This document shows positions 1-8,073 of a stretch of 64,000 bases of DNA, piece by piece (the stretch's first letter is position 1; each line of letters opens with the position of its first letter). Below the pieces are notes generated by a model. The model was not told where the DNA came from. It saw only the letters and a program-made list of their open reading frames with translations, and made no database searches. The DNA comes from Leuconostoc pseudomesenteroides KCTC 3652. GTDB taxonomy: Bacteria > Bacillota > Bacilli > Lactobacillales > Lactobacillaceae. Location of the stretch: positions 1 through 64,000 of the forward strand of contig NZ_BMBP01000002.1 of assembly GCF_014634745.1 (NCBI RefSeq), read 5' to 3'. The translations under genes and the position numbers were made by a program.

Positions 1-248
1 TTCATTCAGATATGGGGTCACAATACACGAGTGCTGAATTTAATATTAAATGTCAAAATTATGGCTTGAAACATTCATATTCACTCAAAGGACATCCATA
101 CGATAATGGCCGTATGGAAGCATTTCATTCAATATTGAAACGTGAAGAAGTGTATTTGAAGGCATACAAAACATTAACGCAAGTCCAAGCAGCCATTGGT
201 TGGTATATCAATTTTTATAATCGCAATCGTATCTCAAATGTTGCCTAA
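1..248 (+). CDS. IS3-family transposase (OrfB, DDE integrase core), C-terminal part
   Basis: The reading frame is open from base 3. It carries HSDMGSQYTS, which fits the second aspartate motif of the rve integrase core, then GRMEAFHSILKRE, which supplies the catalytic glutamate, and ends in the YINFYNRNR motif common near the C-terminus of IS3 OrfB proteins. The usual tail after this motif is short here, because translation stops at RISNVA, so the copy may be slightly truncated. The N-terminal half lies outside the window, so activity cannot be judged. Confidence 0.85.
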   Translation, partial: HSDMGSQYTSAEFNIKCQNYGLKHSYSLKGHPYDNGRMEAFHSILKREEVYLKAYKTLTQVQAAIGWYINFYNRNRISNVA

Positions 249-289
249 GTAACTGAATAAAAATAGTCCAACTTATTGACTTCTGAGCA
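1..289 (+). mobile_element. IS3-family element, right-hand part, cut by the window edge
   Basis: The last part of an IS3-family insertion sequence enters from the left. It holds the end of the DDE transposase gene and finishes at a terminal sequence ending in TGAGCA at 284-289, in keeping with the usual ...CA end of this family. The boundary is supported twice: right after 289 the sequence becomes an internal piece of a gene found whole at 32816-33223, and the same 29-bp end recurs alone at 39274-39302. The left end is outside the window. Confidence 0.8.
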
Positions 290-509
290 ACAAGCACAAT
301 CTCAAACATACGGAGATGTGCTTTTTTTTAACAAAGAATTAGCATCTAGGGTACAAGATTTAGTTTCAAAATCAATTGAGCTAACTTTTGCGTATCGAGA
401 TTTAGATTTGCTGATAAAGGGAACTGATCGCAATACTGAAAGCGGGTTAAACAAAATTGAAGAACAGTTGTATCAAGCTAAACGACAATTGAGAGAAAAA
501 AATTTTTAA
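290..509 (+). pseudogene. 5'-truncated copy of the small helical protein gene at 32816-33223
   Basis: From base 290 the sequence matches the last 70 or so codons of the gene at 32816-33223, with scattered, mostly synonymous differences. The first half is missing because the IS3 end abuts the break. The open frame still reads through YGDVLFFNKEL and ends REKNF instead of AEKH. It has no start codon or ribosome binding site of its own and is almost certainly a remnant. The divergence from the full copy argues against a very recent duplication. Confidence 0.8.
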
Positions 510-644
510 AATCAGTTTTTTGTTACTGATGTCACATTGCAAAATATATAAATATGATATATTATTGTTTGTATGTTAAATATCAGTTTGTATTAAATGA
601 GATTAAACTAATTTAAGTGAATTATTTAGGAGGTTCGGCTTTTT

Positions 645-1613
645 ATGCAATTAAAACTCAAAAAAGGTGACGAAATTAGAATTATATCCCCAAGTTCCTC
701 AATGGAACGTGTTGGTGGCTTTGAGGAAAATTTAATTGCCAAACAGAGATTAGAAAATTTAGGATTTAAAGTAACCTTTGGAAAACACATTCTTGAAAAT
801 GATGAATTTTTCTCCAGTAGCATAGCATCAAGAGTTTCAGATTTCCATGATGCATTCAGTGACAAAAATGTTAAGGCAATTATGACCACTATTGGTGGTT
901 TTAATTCTAATGAATTATTAACACATATTGATTGGGACATTGTTCGCTCAAATCCTAAAATGTTTTTTGGATATTCTGACACCACCAGTTTGCATAATGC
1001 AATTCGCGCCATGACACATCAAATTACATATTATGGTCCATGCTATTCTTCATTCAAAATGGATGAATTGCAAGAATATCAAACGACAGAATGGTTAAAG
1101 GCATCTTTAAATGACTCTTTTAAATTAGAGCCTAGTGATGTTTGGACTAGTGATTTGTGGTTTGACACTACTTTACCACGACATCCTTTGGTTAACAAAT
1201 GGAAAGCGTATAATTCAGGAGAAGCTACTGGTATATCAACTGGAGGAAACATTCAGACATATTGTTTACAAGCAGGAACGCCATTTTTTCCGGAAACAGA
1301 AGATCCTATTGTTTTCATCGAGCAAGCAGAGGGTGGAGAACCACTAGAATTTTCACGGGAGTTGGCTCAAATCTTACAAGTACATACCGATATAAAAGCA
1401 CTCGTAATAGGAAGATTTCCTACTGTCAATGCAATGAATGAAGAGAAACTGCATTCAGTTTTAGATAAATTTTCAATTTTAAAGAAGATACCAGTCATAT
1501 ATGATTTAGATTTTGGGCATACTCAACCAATTTTTACAGTTCCATTGGGACAAAGTATCAAAGTGAATGCGACTAACAGTAGCAAAATTGAGGTTATTGT
1601 GCAAGAAAATTAG
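645..1613 (+). CDS. LD-carboxypeptidase / MccF-like serine peptidase (family S66)
   Basis: A 322-residue cytoplasmic protein of the S66 family. Members remove the terminal D-Ala from tetrapeptide murein fragments (LdcA), or cleave microcin C-type peptide-nucleotides and give self-immunity (MccF). The nucleophile elbow GYSD gives Ser111. The family's Glu and His are plausibly Glu226 (VFIEQ) and His292 (FGHTQP), so the triad looks complete. The length is normal. The start is set by AGGAGG at 629-634. It stands alone between an IS3 scar and an IS30 element and ends at a strong terminator. Whether it acts on murein or on a toxin cannot be told from sequence alone. Confidence 0.85.
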   Translation: MQLKLKKGDEIRIISPSSSMERVGGFEENLIAKQRLENLGFKVTFGKHILENDEFFSSSIASRVSDFHDAFSDKNVKAIMTTIGGFNSNELLTHIDWDIVRSNPKMFFGYSDTTSLHNAIRAMTHQITYYGPCYSSFKMDELQEYQTTEWLKASLNDSFKLEPSDVWTSDLWFDTTLPRHPLVNKWKAYNSGEATGISTGGNIQTYCLQAGTPFFPETEDPIVFIEQAEGGEPLEFSRELAQILQVHTDIKALVIGRFPTVNAMNEEKLHSVLDKFSILKKIPVIYDLDFGHTQPIFTVPLGQSIKVNATNSSKIEVIVQEN

Positions 1614-1654
1614 ATTCTTTAAAGAACACTTTTTTGGTACTTGATAATGAATAT

Positions 1655-1688
1655 AAAAAAGCACAGGTAAGGTACTGTGCTTTTTTTA
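1655..1688 (+). terminator. Rho-independent terminator after the S66 peptidase
   Basis: GCACAG (1661-1666) pairs with CTGTGC (1675-1680), flanked by an A-run before and a T-run after, so it could work in both directions. Confidence 0.8.
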
Positions 1689-1858
1689 TGGAAAGCTATT
1701 TATTAGTTTCAATAATCGAATATATAATTTAGTGCTTATTATTGTGCTTTTCAGTACGTTAAAAAATAAAATAATAAGCAATATTGTGAAATGGTAAACT
1801 TGTTATAGGGGATTAATGCCCAACTTTACTAATCAAAACAAAGGAGTATGTATGTGTT

Positions 1859-3037
1859 ATGAATGATGAAACACCAAAAAAACGAAAGCGCCAACCACAT
1901 ATAAATGAAAATCAACGTCATATGATTGAATACTTGTGGAACATTGAGAAAATGACGCAAGCAGATATAGCAAGACGTTTAGGCTATACACCGTCATCAA
2001 TACTACGTGAGTTACATCGTGGTAACACGCTAGATTTTTCAAATTTAGACAGACGTACATTGTTGAATATGGATATACACGCACGTATCAAGTATTCAGC
2101 ACAGCGTGGCCAATATCTTGCGTTAAAACATCGTAGTAAAATGGGTACAGGTTCAAGATTGACACCTGAATTAAAAGAAATCATTGAAACATGGGTTAAT
2201 GTTGAACATTGGACACCTGAACAAATCGCTGGTAATGTACAAGATGTTGATGTGTCGGCATCAGTGATTAGATTGTGGGCTAGAAAAGGTTTAATTGATA
2301 TTCGCAAACATAAGTATCATCGACAAAATGGTACACCAAAAGAAAGAGCTGTTGCACAAACCAGACGTGCTAAAGAACGTGAAATAGCTAGGCTCCGTGA
2401 ACAATTAAAAAATGACGGAGAATTAGTCCGTCATTCAATATTTGATCGCTCACAGGTTGTGGAAAGTCGTAAACAGTTTGGTCATTGGGAAATTGATTTG
2501 GTTTTACCAGCCGAAATGAATAATCAACGCTATCAAGATACAACTGCCATTATGACGTTTACTGAACGTAAAACTCGGTTTACTGCCTTAGTATTAGTCC
2601 GCAGTAAGAAATCTGTTGATATGATTGGTGCATTTAAACTGTTTTATGAACGTTATGGTAAAGCTGTGCGTACTATAACAGCAGACAACGGTTCTGAATT
2701 TATCTCATGGGACTTTTTAGAATATGTTCAAAAAGAGCTTAAAATCAAGCTATACTATGCCACACCGTCATCACCACAACAACGTGGTTCCAATGAAAAT
2801 CGAAATCGTAAGCTACGTGATTGGTATCCTAAAGGAACTTCATTTAAAGATGTTAAACAACGACAATTAGATGAAGTAGCTTCAAAAATGAATGCCATGC
2901 CATTAAGACAGGCATTGGACGGCAAAAGACCTATGGTAGTCTTTGAACAGGAATATAAAGCCATGCAACGTTACCGCAGAGCTTATGAAAAGCGTAAACA
3001 GCGAATGCTTGAAGAACGTCAAAATGATGAAAAATAA
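1859..3037 (+). CDS. IS30-family transposase (copy A)
   Basis: A 392-residue transposase. The N-terminal third carries the IS30 helix-turn-helix (MTQADIARRLGYTPSSILRE) and a second DNA-binding stretch ending WTPEQIAGNV. The catalytic core has HWEIDLV for the first Asp, ITADNGSEF for the second, and the IS30 signature PSSPQQRGSNENRN with the catalytic Glu. No stop or frameshift interrupts it, so it could be active. The protein is over 90 percent identical by eye to copy B, while many third-codon positions differ. It is preceded by AAAGGAG at 1840-1846, with a few possible starts near the one given. Confidence 0.93.
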   Translation: MNDETPKKRKRQPHINENQRHMIEYLWNIEKMTQADIARRLGYTPSSILRELHRGNTLDFSNLDRRTLLNMDIHARIKYSAQRGQYLALKHRSKMGTGSRLTPELKEIIETWVNVEHWTPEQIAGNVQDVDVSASVIRLWARKGLIDIRKHKYHRQNGTPKERAVAQTRRAKEREIARLREQLKNDGELVRHSIFDRSQVVESRKQFGHWEIDLVLPAEMNNQRYQDTTAIMTFTERKTRFTALVLVRSKKSVDMIGAFKLFYERYGKAVRTITADNGSEFISWDFLEYVQKELKIKLYYATPSSPQQRGSNENRNRKLRDWYPKGTSFKDVKQRQLDEVASKMNAMPLRQALDGKRPMVVFEQEYKAMQRYRRAYEKRKQRMLEERQNDEK

Positions 3038-3071
3038 GCCATAAAAACTGTTAATAAAAATAATGAACTTT

Positions 3072-3094
3072 AGACACTAGATGTGTCTTTTTTT
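3072..3094 (+). terminator. Terminator of the IS30 copy A transposase
   Basis: AGACAC (3072-3077) pairs with GTGTCT (3083-3088), followed by a T-run. The same hairpin follows copy B at 36209-36231. Confidence 0.8.
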
Positions 3095-3181
3095 GTTGTG
3101 CTTAAAATAAAACTATTTGAAAACGGTTTAATCGGTTGAAATATTTGATATAATAGTGAGTAATTCAATTGCTAAAAGCCT

Positions 3182-3322
3182 TTGTATAAACGTTCAAAAA
3201 GCGTGGAGGTTCAATTTACTTTTAAACCAAATCATGATATTCTAGAAAAAGTTGTGCTCTGATTTAAAAATAATCTTCGTTAGTTTTACATACATGTTAC
3301 CAGTAGTTTACCAATATATTAA
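3182..3322 (+). pseudogene. Decayed copy of the IS30-linked 46-residue ORF
   Basis: This matches, codon for codon and with the same total length (47 codons including stop), the open frame at 36318-36458 behind IS30 copy B. Here two in-frame stops break it after KVVL and after NNLR. Conserved pieces include YKRSKSV, FTFKPNH and FKNN. Both copies could start only at TTG. The preserved length and reading frame suggest that an ancestral coding segment belonged to the IS30 unit. The product is not recognised. Confidence 0.5.
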
Positions 3323-3345
3323 ACATGTGGTTTTCAACTTGACCG

Positions 3346-3952
3346 GAGTCTGTAGAATAATAAGCATAAGGTTTGATATAGGAGTTGAAATACTTCTGTA
3401 ACATACCTTGTGCTTATATTTTTGTCAAAAAGGCTTAATTTATTAAGAAAGACTAAAAAATACAAATAAGCACAAAAAAAAGACCAGCCAGTGGCTAGTC
3501 GATTATGTACTTTGAAAACTAGATATAAAAAATGATTACTATAAAATAATGTCTCGACAACCTTATTCAAAAATCAAATTTACGTAACTAATCTTCAATA
3601 AGATAATTGTAAAGTATTTTGTAAATTATAGCAATCATGGTTGGCTTTTTGTAAGCTAACTCGGAGCCTCTAAAAGAGTGTAGAGAGAACAGTCTAGGAT
3701 AGTTACGAGAATCAATGTAACTTGTTACTCCGTTAAAAAAAATCTCAGTACCGATGCGATGTGTGCATACTGTGGCAAGTATGTTACACCAAAGGTTCTG
3801 CAGTCGTGAAAACAACAAAAGTGTGAGAGACTATACGTGTACAGAGATATAGTCAATATGTATTGTTGAATAGCGTGCCAAGTGATTAGAATATCATCTG
3901 AATTTGAGTTATACTGAAAAAGTAGAAATCAAAAATTAAGAGAGCTGTTGTT
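3346..3952. other. Gene-free stretch with nested inverted repeats and a minus-strand terminator
   Basis: No credible gene is seen. TTGTGCTTAT (near 3410) and ATAAGCACAA (near 3466) form a 10-bp inverted repeat, and ATAAGCA-T-AAGGT (near 3360) can pair with ACCTTGTGCTTAT (near 3405), so two alternative hairpins compete for the same arm. An A-run followed by GACCAGCC/GGCTAGTC near 3474-3500 looks like a terminator for minus-strand transcription. CTTTGAAAACTAGATAT near 3511 resembles the rRNA spacer/leader motif of lactobacilli, but no rRNA is present. A short frame near 3755-3800 reads CAYCGKYV, possibly the remnant of a zinc-ribbon gene. Confidence 0.45.
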
Positions 3953-4795
3953 ATGGAAGAAGAACCTGATCTAGATTTGTGTTTGAAAATTTTGACTGAA
4001 ACGTATTCAGTCGAAGTTTTATTGCGAAAAGCAATTTCTGCACTTTCAGCCGATGAAGAATTTATTAGTATCATTGCAATGCAGAAAATTCTTATTGGCG
4101 TATCCCATGAAAAGAAAAATAATGATGATTCATTAAGTATTAATTCGCTTGATTTTGGTGATTTGCTCAACATACTAGAAAAGAACTTTTATGACATAAG
4201 GTCTGCTGACATTTTTTCCCAAATGGAAAATGATTTAGATAATTTGAATTCGTATAAGGAACAAATTTCTCGACTGAAACATGAACAAACAGTTTGGGAT
4301 GTAATTAAACATTTTGTGATTGAAAAAGTCGATGACAAGTATGTCGAACTGTCAATGGTGGGTACACAGTTAGATACAGTTTACGAGTTTAGAAATAAAG
4401 CTGCTCATTTTCGACTGATGAATAATTCTGCTTATGATAAGGTTTTGAAAGCTGTAAGCCATATAAAGAAAATGATTGTTTTAAAAAGTACAAGTCAACC
4501 AGAAAATTTTGTTGACTTACAGGAAAGCCTCAAAATCTATCAAAGCTCTCTGGCTGGTGCATTAGGCAGTATGCAAGATGTCAGTCGGATTATTCAACCA
4601 CAAATTGACGCGTATAGAAATGCTTTCAAAGATTTGAATATTGCTATGCAACCTCAATTTAACGATATGAAAAACATAGCGTCTCTAGTAAACGCTACTA
4701 TTCCGCAGAATTTAAATATGGTAGTAAATCCGTTGAATAATCATACGTCTAGCTATAAATCAATACATCGACCTACAGACACAAAATCAGATTAA
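3953..4795 (+). CDS. HEPN-motif protein of unknown function
   Basis: A 280-residue soluble, mostly helical protein. It holds EFRNKAAHF at about residues 145-153, an Rx4H motif (Arg147, His152, with Asn at the second position) typical of the active site of HEPN ribonucleases. Helices before it (LLRKAISAL, and a DNLNSYKEQISRL segment) fit a four-helix HEPN bundle. The C-terminal 90 residues are Q- and N-rich and not recognised. HEPN proteins often serve in phage defence or toxin-antitoxin systems; a role here is inference. The ribosome binding site (AGAGAG, 12 bases upstream) is weak. No adjacent nucleotidyltransferase antitoxin is seen. It ends at its own terminator. Confidence 0.6.
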   Translation: MEEEPDLDLCLKILTETYSVEVLLRKAISALSADEEFISIIAMQKILIGVSHEKKNNDDSLSINSLDFGDLLNILEKNFYDIRSADIFSQMENDLDNLNSYKEQISRLKHEQTVWDVIKHFVIEKVDDKYVELSMVGTQLDTVYEFRNKAAHFRLMNNSAYDKVLKAVSHIKKMIVLKSTSQPENFVDLQESLKIYQSSLAGALGSMQDVSRIIQPQIDAYRNAFKDLNIAMQPQFNDMKNIASLVNATIPQNLNMVVNPLNNHTSSYKSIHRPTDTKSD

Positions 4796-4895
4796 GTTTC
4801 CAGAACAAGGCAAGAATGGTTAAAATATTACTTTGTATCATTACATTTTATAAGTATATAATTTCAAATGATGTAGTTAAGTTTAAGTTGTGAAG

Positions 4896-4927
4896 CAAAA
4901 ACAGAAAATATCTGTTTTTGCTTTTTA
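4896..4927 (+). terminator. Terminator after the HEPN-motif gene
   Basis: CAAAAACAGA (4896-4905) pairs with TCTGTTTTTG (4911-4920) and is followed by CTTTTT. Confidence 0.75.
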
Positions 4928-4958
4928 TTATGAATTAAGAAAGTAGAGAATTTATATT

Positions 4959-5741
4959 ATGGTTAATAAGTTTGGTAGTTTATCACTACAAGGAAAAAGT
5001 ATCGGAAAGCTCACATTTGCTGGGCGAAACTTAGTTGGTGCTAATGCTGATGTGGCAGTGGCAATGTTGAATGTGAATAACACATTGAATACTGAAAACG
5101 TCACACCACAGGCTGGCTTTGATTTTAGTATAGCTTTTGGTACACCGCTAAAATTGATCGATGCAAAAATTATTGCTGGTACTGCTCGCAGTAACCAAAG
5201 AAATGGTGCTCGTGTTGCCACTAAGACAGGTACTTTGTTGCCTATGTCTGACACAGCAACAGACACTTTACCAGAAGAAGATTATGATGCCGTATTCGTA
5301 TCAGGTAAAGACAAAACAGTTCACGGTCGTGTTCGTAGTGCTGATGCCTTTGATAGTCATGATTTAGTCTTGTTTAGGGTTACACCTAATTATAAAACTG
5401 ACAATCGTGGCGAAGTGGTACGTGATGATTACGATGAGCCGATGATTTCTAATTATCAATTCAACTTTATCCAACAAAGCAAGTCAGGAGATGTTGGCAA
5501 TGATGATAACATTGTCCGTATTTTGGTTGACTCAGCAGAAAGTGAACGCTTGCAAGCTGGTTTGAAGCCGGGTGACAAGTTAGTGCCACAAGGTTTGAAG
5601 TTTGCATTTGCTGGTAATGATGCCACTGATTGGACAGTGTATGCTGACACATTGGTAGTGGTCGAGGAAAGGACACAAGAAAAGCCAACATCTTCACAAA
5701 ACAAGACGATTAATAGCAAGGCGAGCACAGCAAAAGATTAG
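4959..5741 (+). CDS. Hypothetical protein, possibly DUF961-like, conjugative-element associated
   Basis: A 260-residue soluble protein with no signal peptide or membrane segment. FGTPLKLIDAKIIAG and, near the end, GLKPGDKLVPQ... DWTVYADTLVVVEE recall the 'VKLvnP ... ADdIv' pattern of DUF961 proteins (Tn916 Orf22/23; HelP of ICEBs1, a helicase processivity factor). The match is by eye and loose. The protein is about twice the usual DUF961 length, so it might be a duplicated form or unrelated. The ribosome binding site is poor (AGAAAG). The last 25 residues are low-complexity. It could equally be cargo of unknown function. Confidence 0.45.
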   Translation: MVNKFGSLSLQGKSIGKLTFAGRNLVGANADVAVAMLNVNNTLNTENVTPQAGFDFSIAFGTPLKLIDAKIIAGTARSNQRNGARVATKTGTLLPMSDTATDTLPEEDYDAVFVSGKDKTVHGRVRSADAFDSHDLVLFRVTPNYKTDNRGEVVRDDYDEPMISNYQFNFIQQSKSGDVGNDDNIVRILVDSAESERLQAGLKPGDKLVPQGLKFAFAGNDATDWTVYADTLVVVEERTQEKPTSSQNKTINSKASTAKD

Positions 5742-5980
5742 TAATTTCATATTACAATAAAACTTTTCAATATCGGCCAAGAATGGTGTGAAGTTATTAT
5801 AAGCGTTTTTTCAATTATTTCTTTATTTATATATTTTAATTTATTTTATATTATATTATTAAAACTCTAGATACGGGATCAGAAGTAAATATAATGAGAA
5901 GAAATCACATTTAATACCCATTATATAACTATAGTGTTATAATACATTTACATTATATTTATAAGATATTGGAGAGAAAT

Positions 5981-7579
5981 ATGCCATCTTCATCAAAAAA
6001 AATAAAATATACATTCACAATTAGAATACACAAAGATGTTACCAAATATACCGATATTATTAAACCGGACATACTATCTTCTCCTGAATGGGCTCAATAC
6101 ACTAAAACAAATATTGACTCAAAATACGGTACAGGGAAAATTTTTTTATCTCCTGCCCAACCTAATACTCCAGAATGGAAGGGATTACTTGCAACATTGT
6201 CTAAAAATGTTGCCCAAGCATCTGATAACGTTTATTCAAAAGCATTAATCATTTTTAGGCTAAAAAATTCACATACCCATCGGTTTGCCAGCATTTCAAT
6301 TGGCTATGGCGACTCTATCATTGACAGAAAAACGGTTGTTAATGATTTCGGGAAAGTGGTTGCAGCTAAAACGATTAAAGACGATAAAATGCGTGCTGTT
6401 GATACTACGGAAATAAGTGATGTTATTTTGCAGTCTAGTAGGCAAATAGTAGGAGCGAAAATTAATGGAACAAGGTCTATTTTAGGGAGTCGCTCGGAAT
6501 TTCCAAGAAGTATTCGTGGTACAATCAAAAACGGCTCAACCGAAATTGAATTAGTTGGTAATAATGATTCGCTAAAAGTGACTAGATTCATGAGTCTCGA
6601 TGAGATTGCAGGTGATTTAGATTTTTATGTTGAAGCTTATGAAAATAAAAATCTACCGCAAGCTGAATGGTCCACGCGTTTTAGCGAAGTTAAGGATGCT
6701 ACTTTAAAAAATACTTTGTTTTTAGAATTTGCTAATTCTGTACTAGAAGGAAATGATTTTGCAATTGCATGGCCATATTTGACGGAGGACGCTGATTACA
6801 AAATTACTGGTATTCAAAAAAATGATGAAATTATACAAGGTGACTTGGCTACAGCTTACAAAGATGCGATAGGAAAAAAAGCATACACTTCGAAGCAGTT
6901 AGTAGATAAATTTCATAGAGATAGTTTAATTAATGTTAACGTCAATCAAGTTTTGATGAGTGTTAAAATAGTCAAATCATTAATTGGCGATTTAGTTTTC
7001 CAAAATGAGAGGTATTTATTATTTAATGGCACTTGGTTTTTGGTTTCATCTAACTTCTTTAAAGATATCAAAGATGAATTTGACAACGTGGTAATTTCCT
7101 GTCTACCATTTATCCCTACAAAGAATGGTGAATCTGAAGAAAATTATAATGGAATGCTTAACATTTCTCTCAATCGTAATAATTTTCCATGTAGAGAAAT
7201 TCATCCAGATTTGTTTAGAGACCCTACTTTTGCCCCTTCTGGTGTTGAGCCTGCTGATCTAGTGACTGAAAATTTAGAATTTATTTATATTAAAAAAGGC
7301 ACATCTTCTGCAAATTTAAGTCATCTATTTTTGCAAGGGCAGGTAGCGGCTAGTCTCATATCTGCTAATATAGATATGAGAAAGTTTGTTGCAAAAAAAG
7401 GTTTCGGATCACATTGGCTAAATGATACGACTCGGAAAAATGACATTAAAATAGTTTTTGGAATCATTAAAAAGAATCATGATTTACCTTTTTTCTCTAT
7501 GATTAGTTTTGTTGAGGTCATTAGAAATATTAAAAACATGGATTTTCAGGTTCAACTGGCTTGGATTGATGGGCAATGA
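5981..7579 (+). CDS. TIGR04141 / DUF6119 family sporadically distributed protein
   Basis: A 532-residue soluble protein. The segment SISIGYGDSIIDRKTVVNDFG followed by VDTTEISDVILQSSRQ at about residues 100-155 fits the family pattern of a glycine-rich turn, then 'DFG...', then a basic 'VDT...lq..rQ' stretch. The middle and C-terminus (LLFNGTWFLVSSNFF; HLFLQGQVAASL) also fit the family's layout. These proteins are scattered across bacteria on mobile elements, and no biochemical function is known to me. ATG at 5981 is preferred over an in-frame TTG at 5969 because GGAGAG lies just before it. It has its own upstream region and downstream terminator. Cargo, possibly defensive, is an inference. 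Confidence 0.7.
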   Translation: MPSSSKKIKYTFTIRIHKDVTKYTDIIKPDILSSPEWAQYTKTNIDSKYGTGKIFLSPAQPNTPEWKGLLATLSKNVAQASDNVYSKALIIFRLKNSHTHRFASISIGYGDSIIDRKTVVNDFGKVVAAKTIKDDKMRAVDTTEISDVILQSSRQIVGAKINGTRSILGSRSEFPRSIRGTIKNGSTEIELVGNNDSLKVTRFMSLDEIAGDLDFYVEAYENKNLPQAEWSTRFSEVKDATLKNTLFLEFANSVLEGNDFAIAWPYLTEDADYKITGIQKNDEIIQGDLATAYKDAIGKKAYTSKQLVDKFHRDSLINVNVNQVLMSVKIVKSLIGDLVFQNERYLLFNGTWFLVSSNFFKDIKDEFDNVVISCLPFIPTKNGESEENYNGMLNISLNRNNFPCREIHPDLFRDPTFAPSGVEPADLVTENLEFIYIKKGTSSANLSHLFLQGQVAASLISANIDMRKFVAKKGFGSHWLNDTTRKNDIKIVFGIIKKNHDLPFFSMISFVEVIRNIKNMDFQVQLAWIDGQ

Positions 7580-7777
7580 AGATTATAATGTCCATATGGG
7601 TTATTTATAAACAAACAATTCTTTCAGAATTACTCTGTATTTCTAAAAACTAGTATTATAAAAACTAGAATTAGAGCTTGCTGGATGTGCAAAAAGTGGG
7701 TTATTATTTACAATAAGCAATAGAACGCGCATATTCGAAAAAAAATAATTCTTATCAGAATTTAATAGAAAGATCAA

Positions 7778-7805
7778 AGACTGGTTAAACAATCGGTCTT
7801 TTTTG
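7778..7805 (+). terminator. Terminator after the TIGR04141 gene
   Basis: AGACTGGTT (7778-7786) pairs, with G-T pairs, to AATCGGTCT (7791-7799), followed by a T-run. Confidence 0.7.
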
Positions 7806-7814
7806 GTTGTTACA

Positions 7815-8027
7815 ATGGCACAGAAAATGATTTATTTTAGCTTTATGTTTGGGGTTTGGCTCGTTTATGTTGGGTCTATGTTCCCTATATTTTTGCTCGT
7901 TATGAGTTTGGGTCAATCACTAGATGTCGCTATGATAATTGCTAGTGTCGTGACCTTTTTATTTATTATCGTTCAAAGAACCTTTAGAGGTTTACATTTA
8001 ATCAATCAATTACAAAAGAATATTTGA
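7815..8027 (+). CDS. Small two-helix membrane protein
   Basis: About 70 residues from ATG 7815; an in-frame TTG at 7803 lies inside the preceding terminator's T-run and is unlikely. Two hydrophobic helices (MIYFSFMFGVWLVYVGSMF and IIASVVTFLFIIV) are followed by a basic tail. No Shine-Dalgarno sequence is obvious. It sits between two terminators and may be a minor accessory protein of the element. No family is recognised, and it may not be expressed. Confidence 0.45.
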   Translation: MAQKMIYFSFMFGVWLVYVGSMFPIFLLVMSLGQSLDVAMIIASVVTFLFIIVQRTFRGLHLINQLQKNI

Positions 8028-8038
8028 GAGAAAGGATA

Positions 8039-8064
8039 AGCGCTAAAGAATAGCGCTTTTTTAT
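8039..8064 (+). terminator. Terminator or 5' hairpin before the adhesin gene
   Basis: AGCGCTA (8039-8045) pairs perfectly with TAGCGCT (8051-8057), followed by TTTTTTATTT. The adhesin start codon is only about 17 bases past the stem, so the hairpin may also affect that gene's expression. Confidence 0.75.
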
Positions 8065-8073
8065 TTAAACATC

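Larger units (their letters stand above)
1759..3345 (+). mobile_element. IS30-type element, copy A, with downstream conserved segment
   Basis: Similarity to copy B (about 34892-36478) begins near 1759, runs through the transposase, and continues about 300 bases past its stop codon to around 3345. The ends are inferred from this similarity; no clean terminal inverted repeat or target duplication was identified. The downstream part holds a terminator, an extended -10 promoter motif (TTTGATATAAT, about 3144-3154) and a decayed 47-codon frame. The two copies differ clearly at the DNA level, so this is not a fresh duplication. Confidence 0.6.

Noticed and set aside
3500-3530. Motif like the rRNA spacer/leader of lactobacilli
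   Set aside because: Only one short motif matches and no 16S, 23S, 5S or tRNA sequence is nearby.
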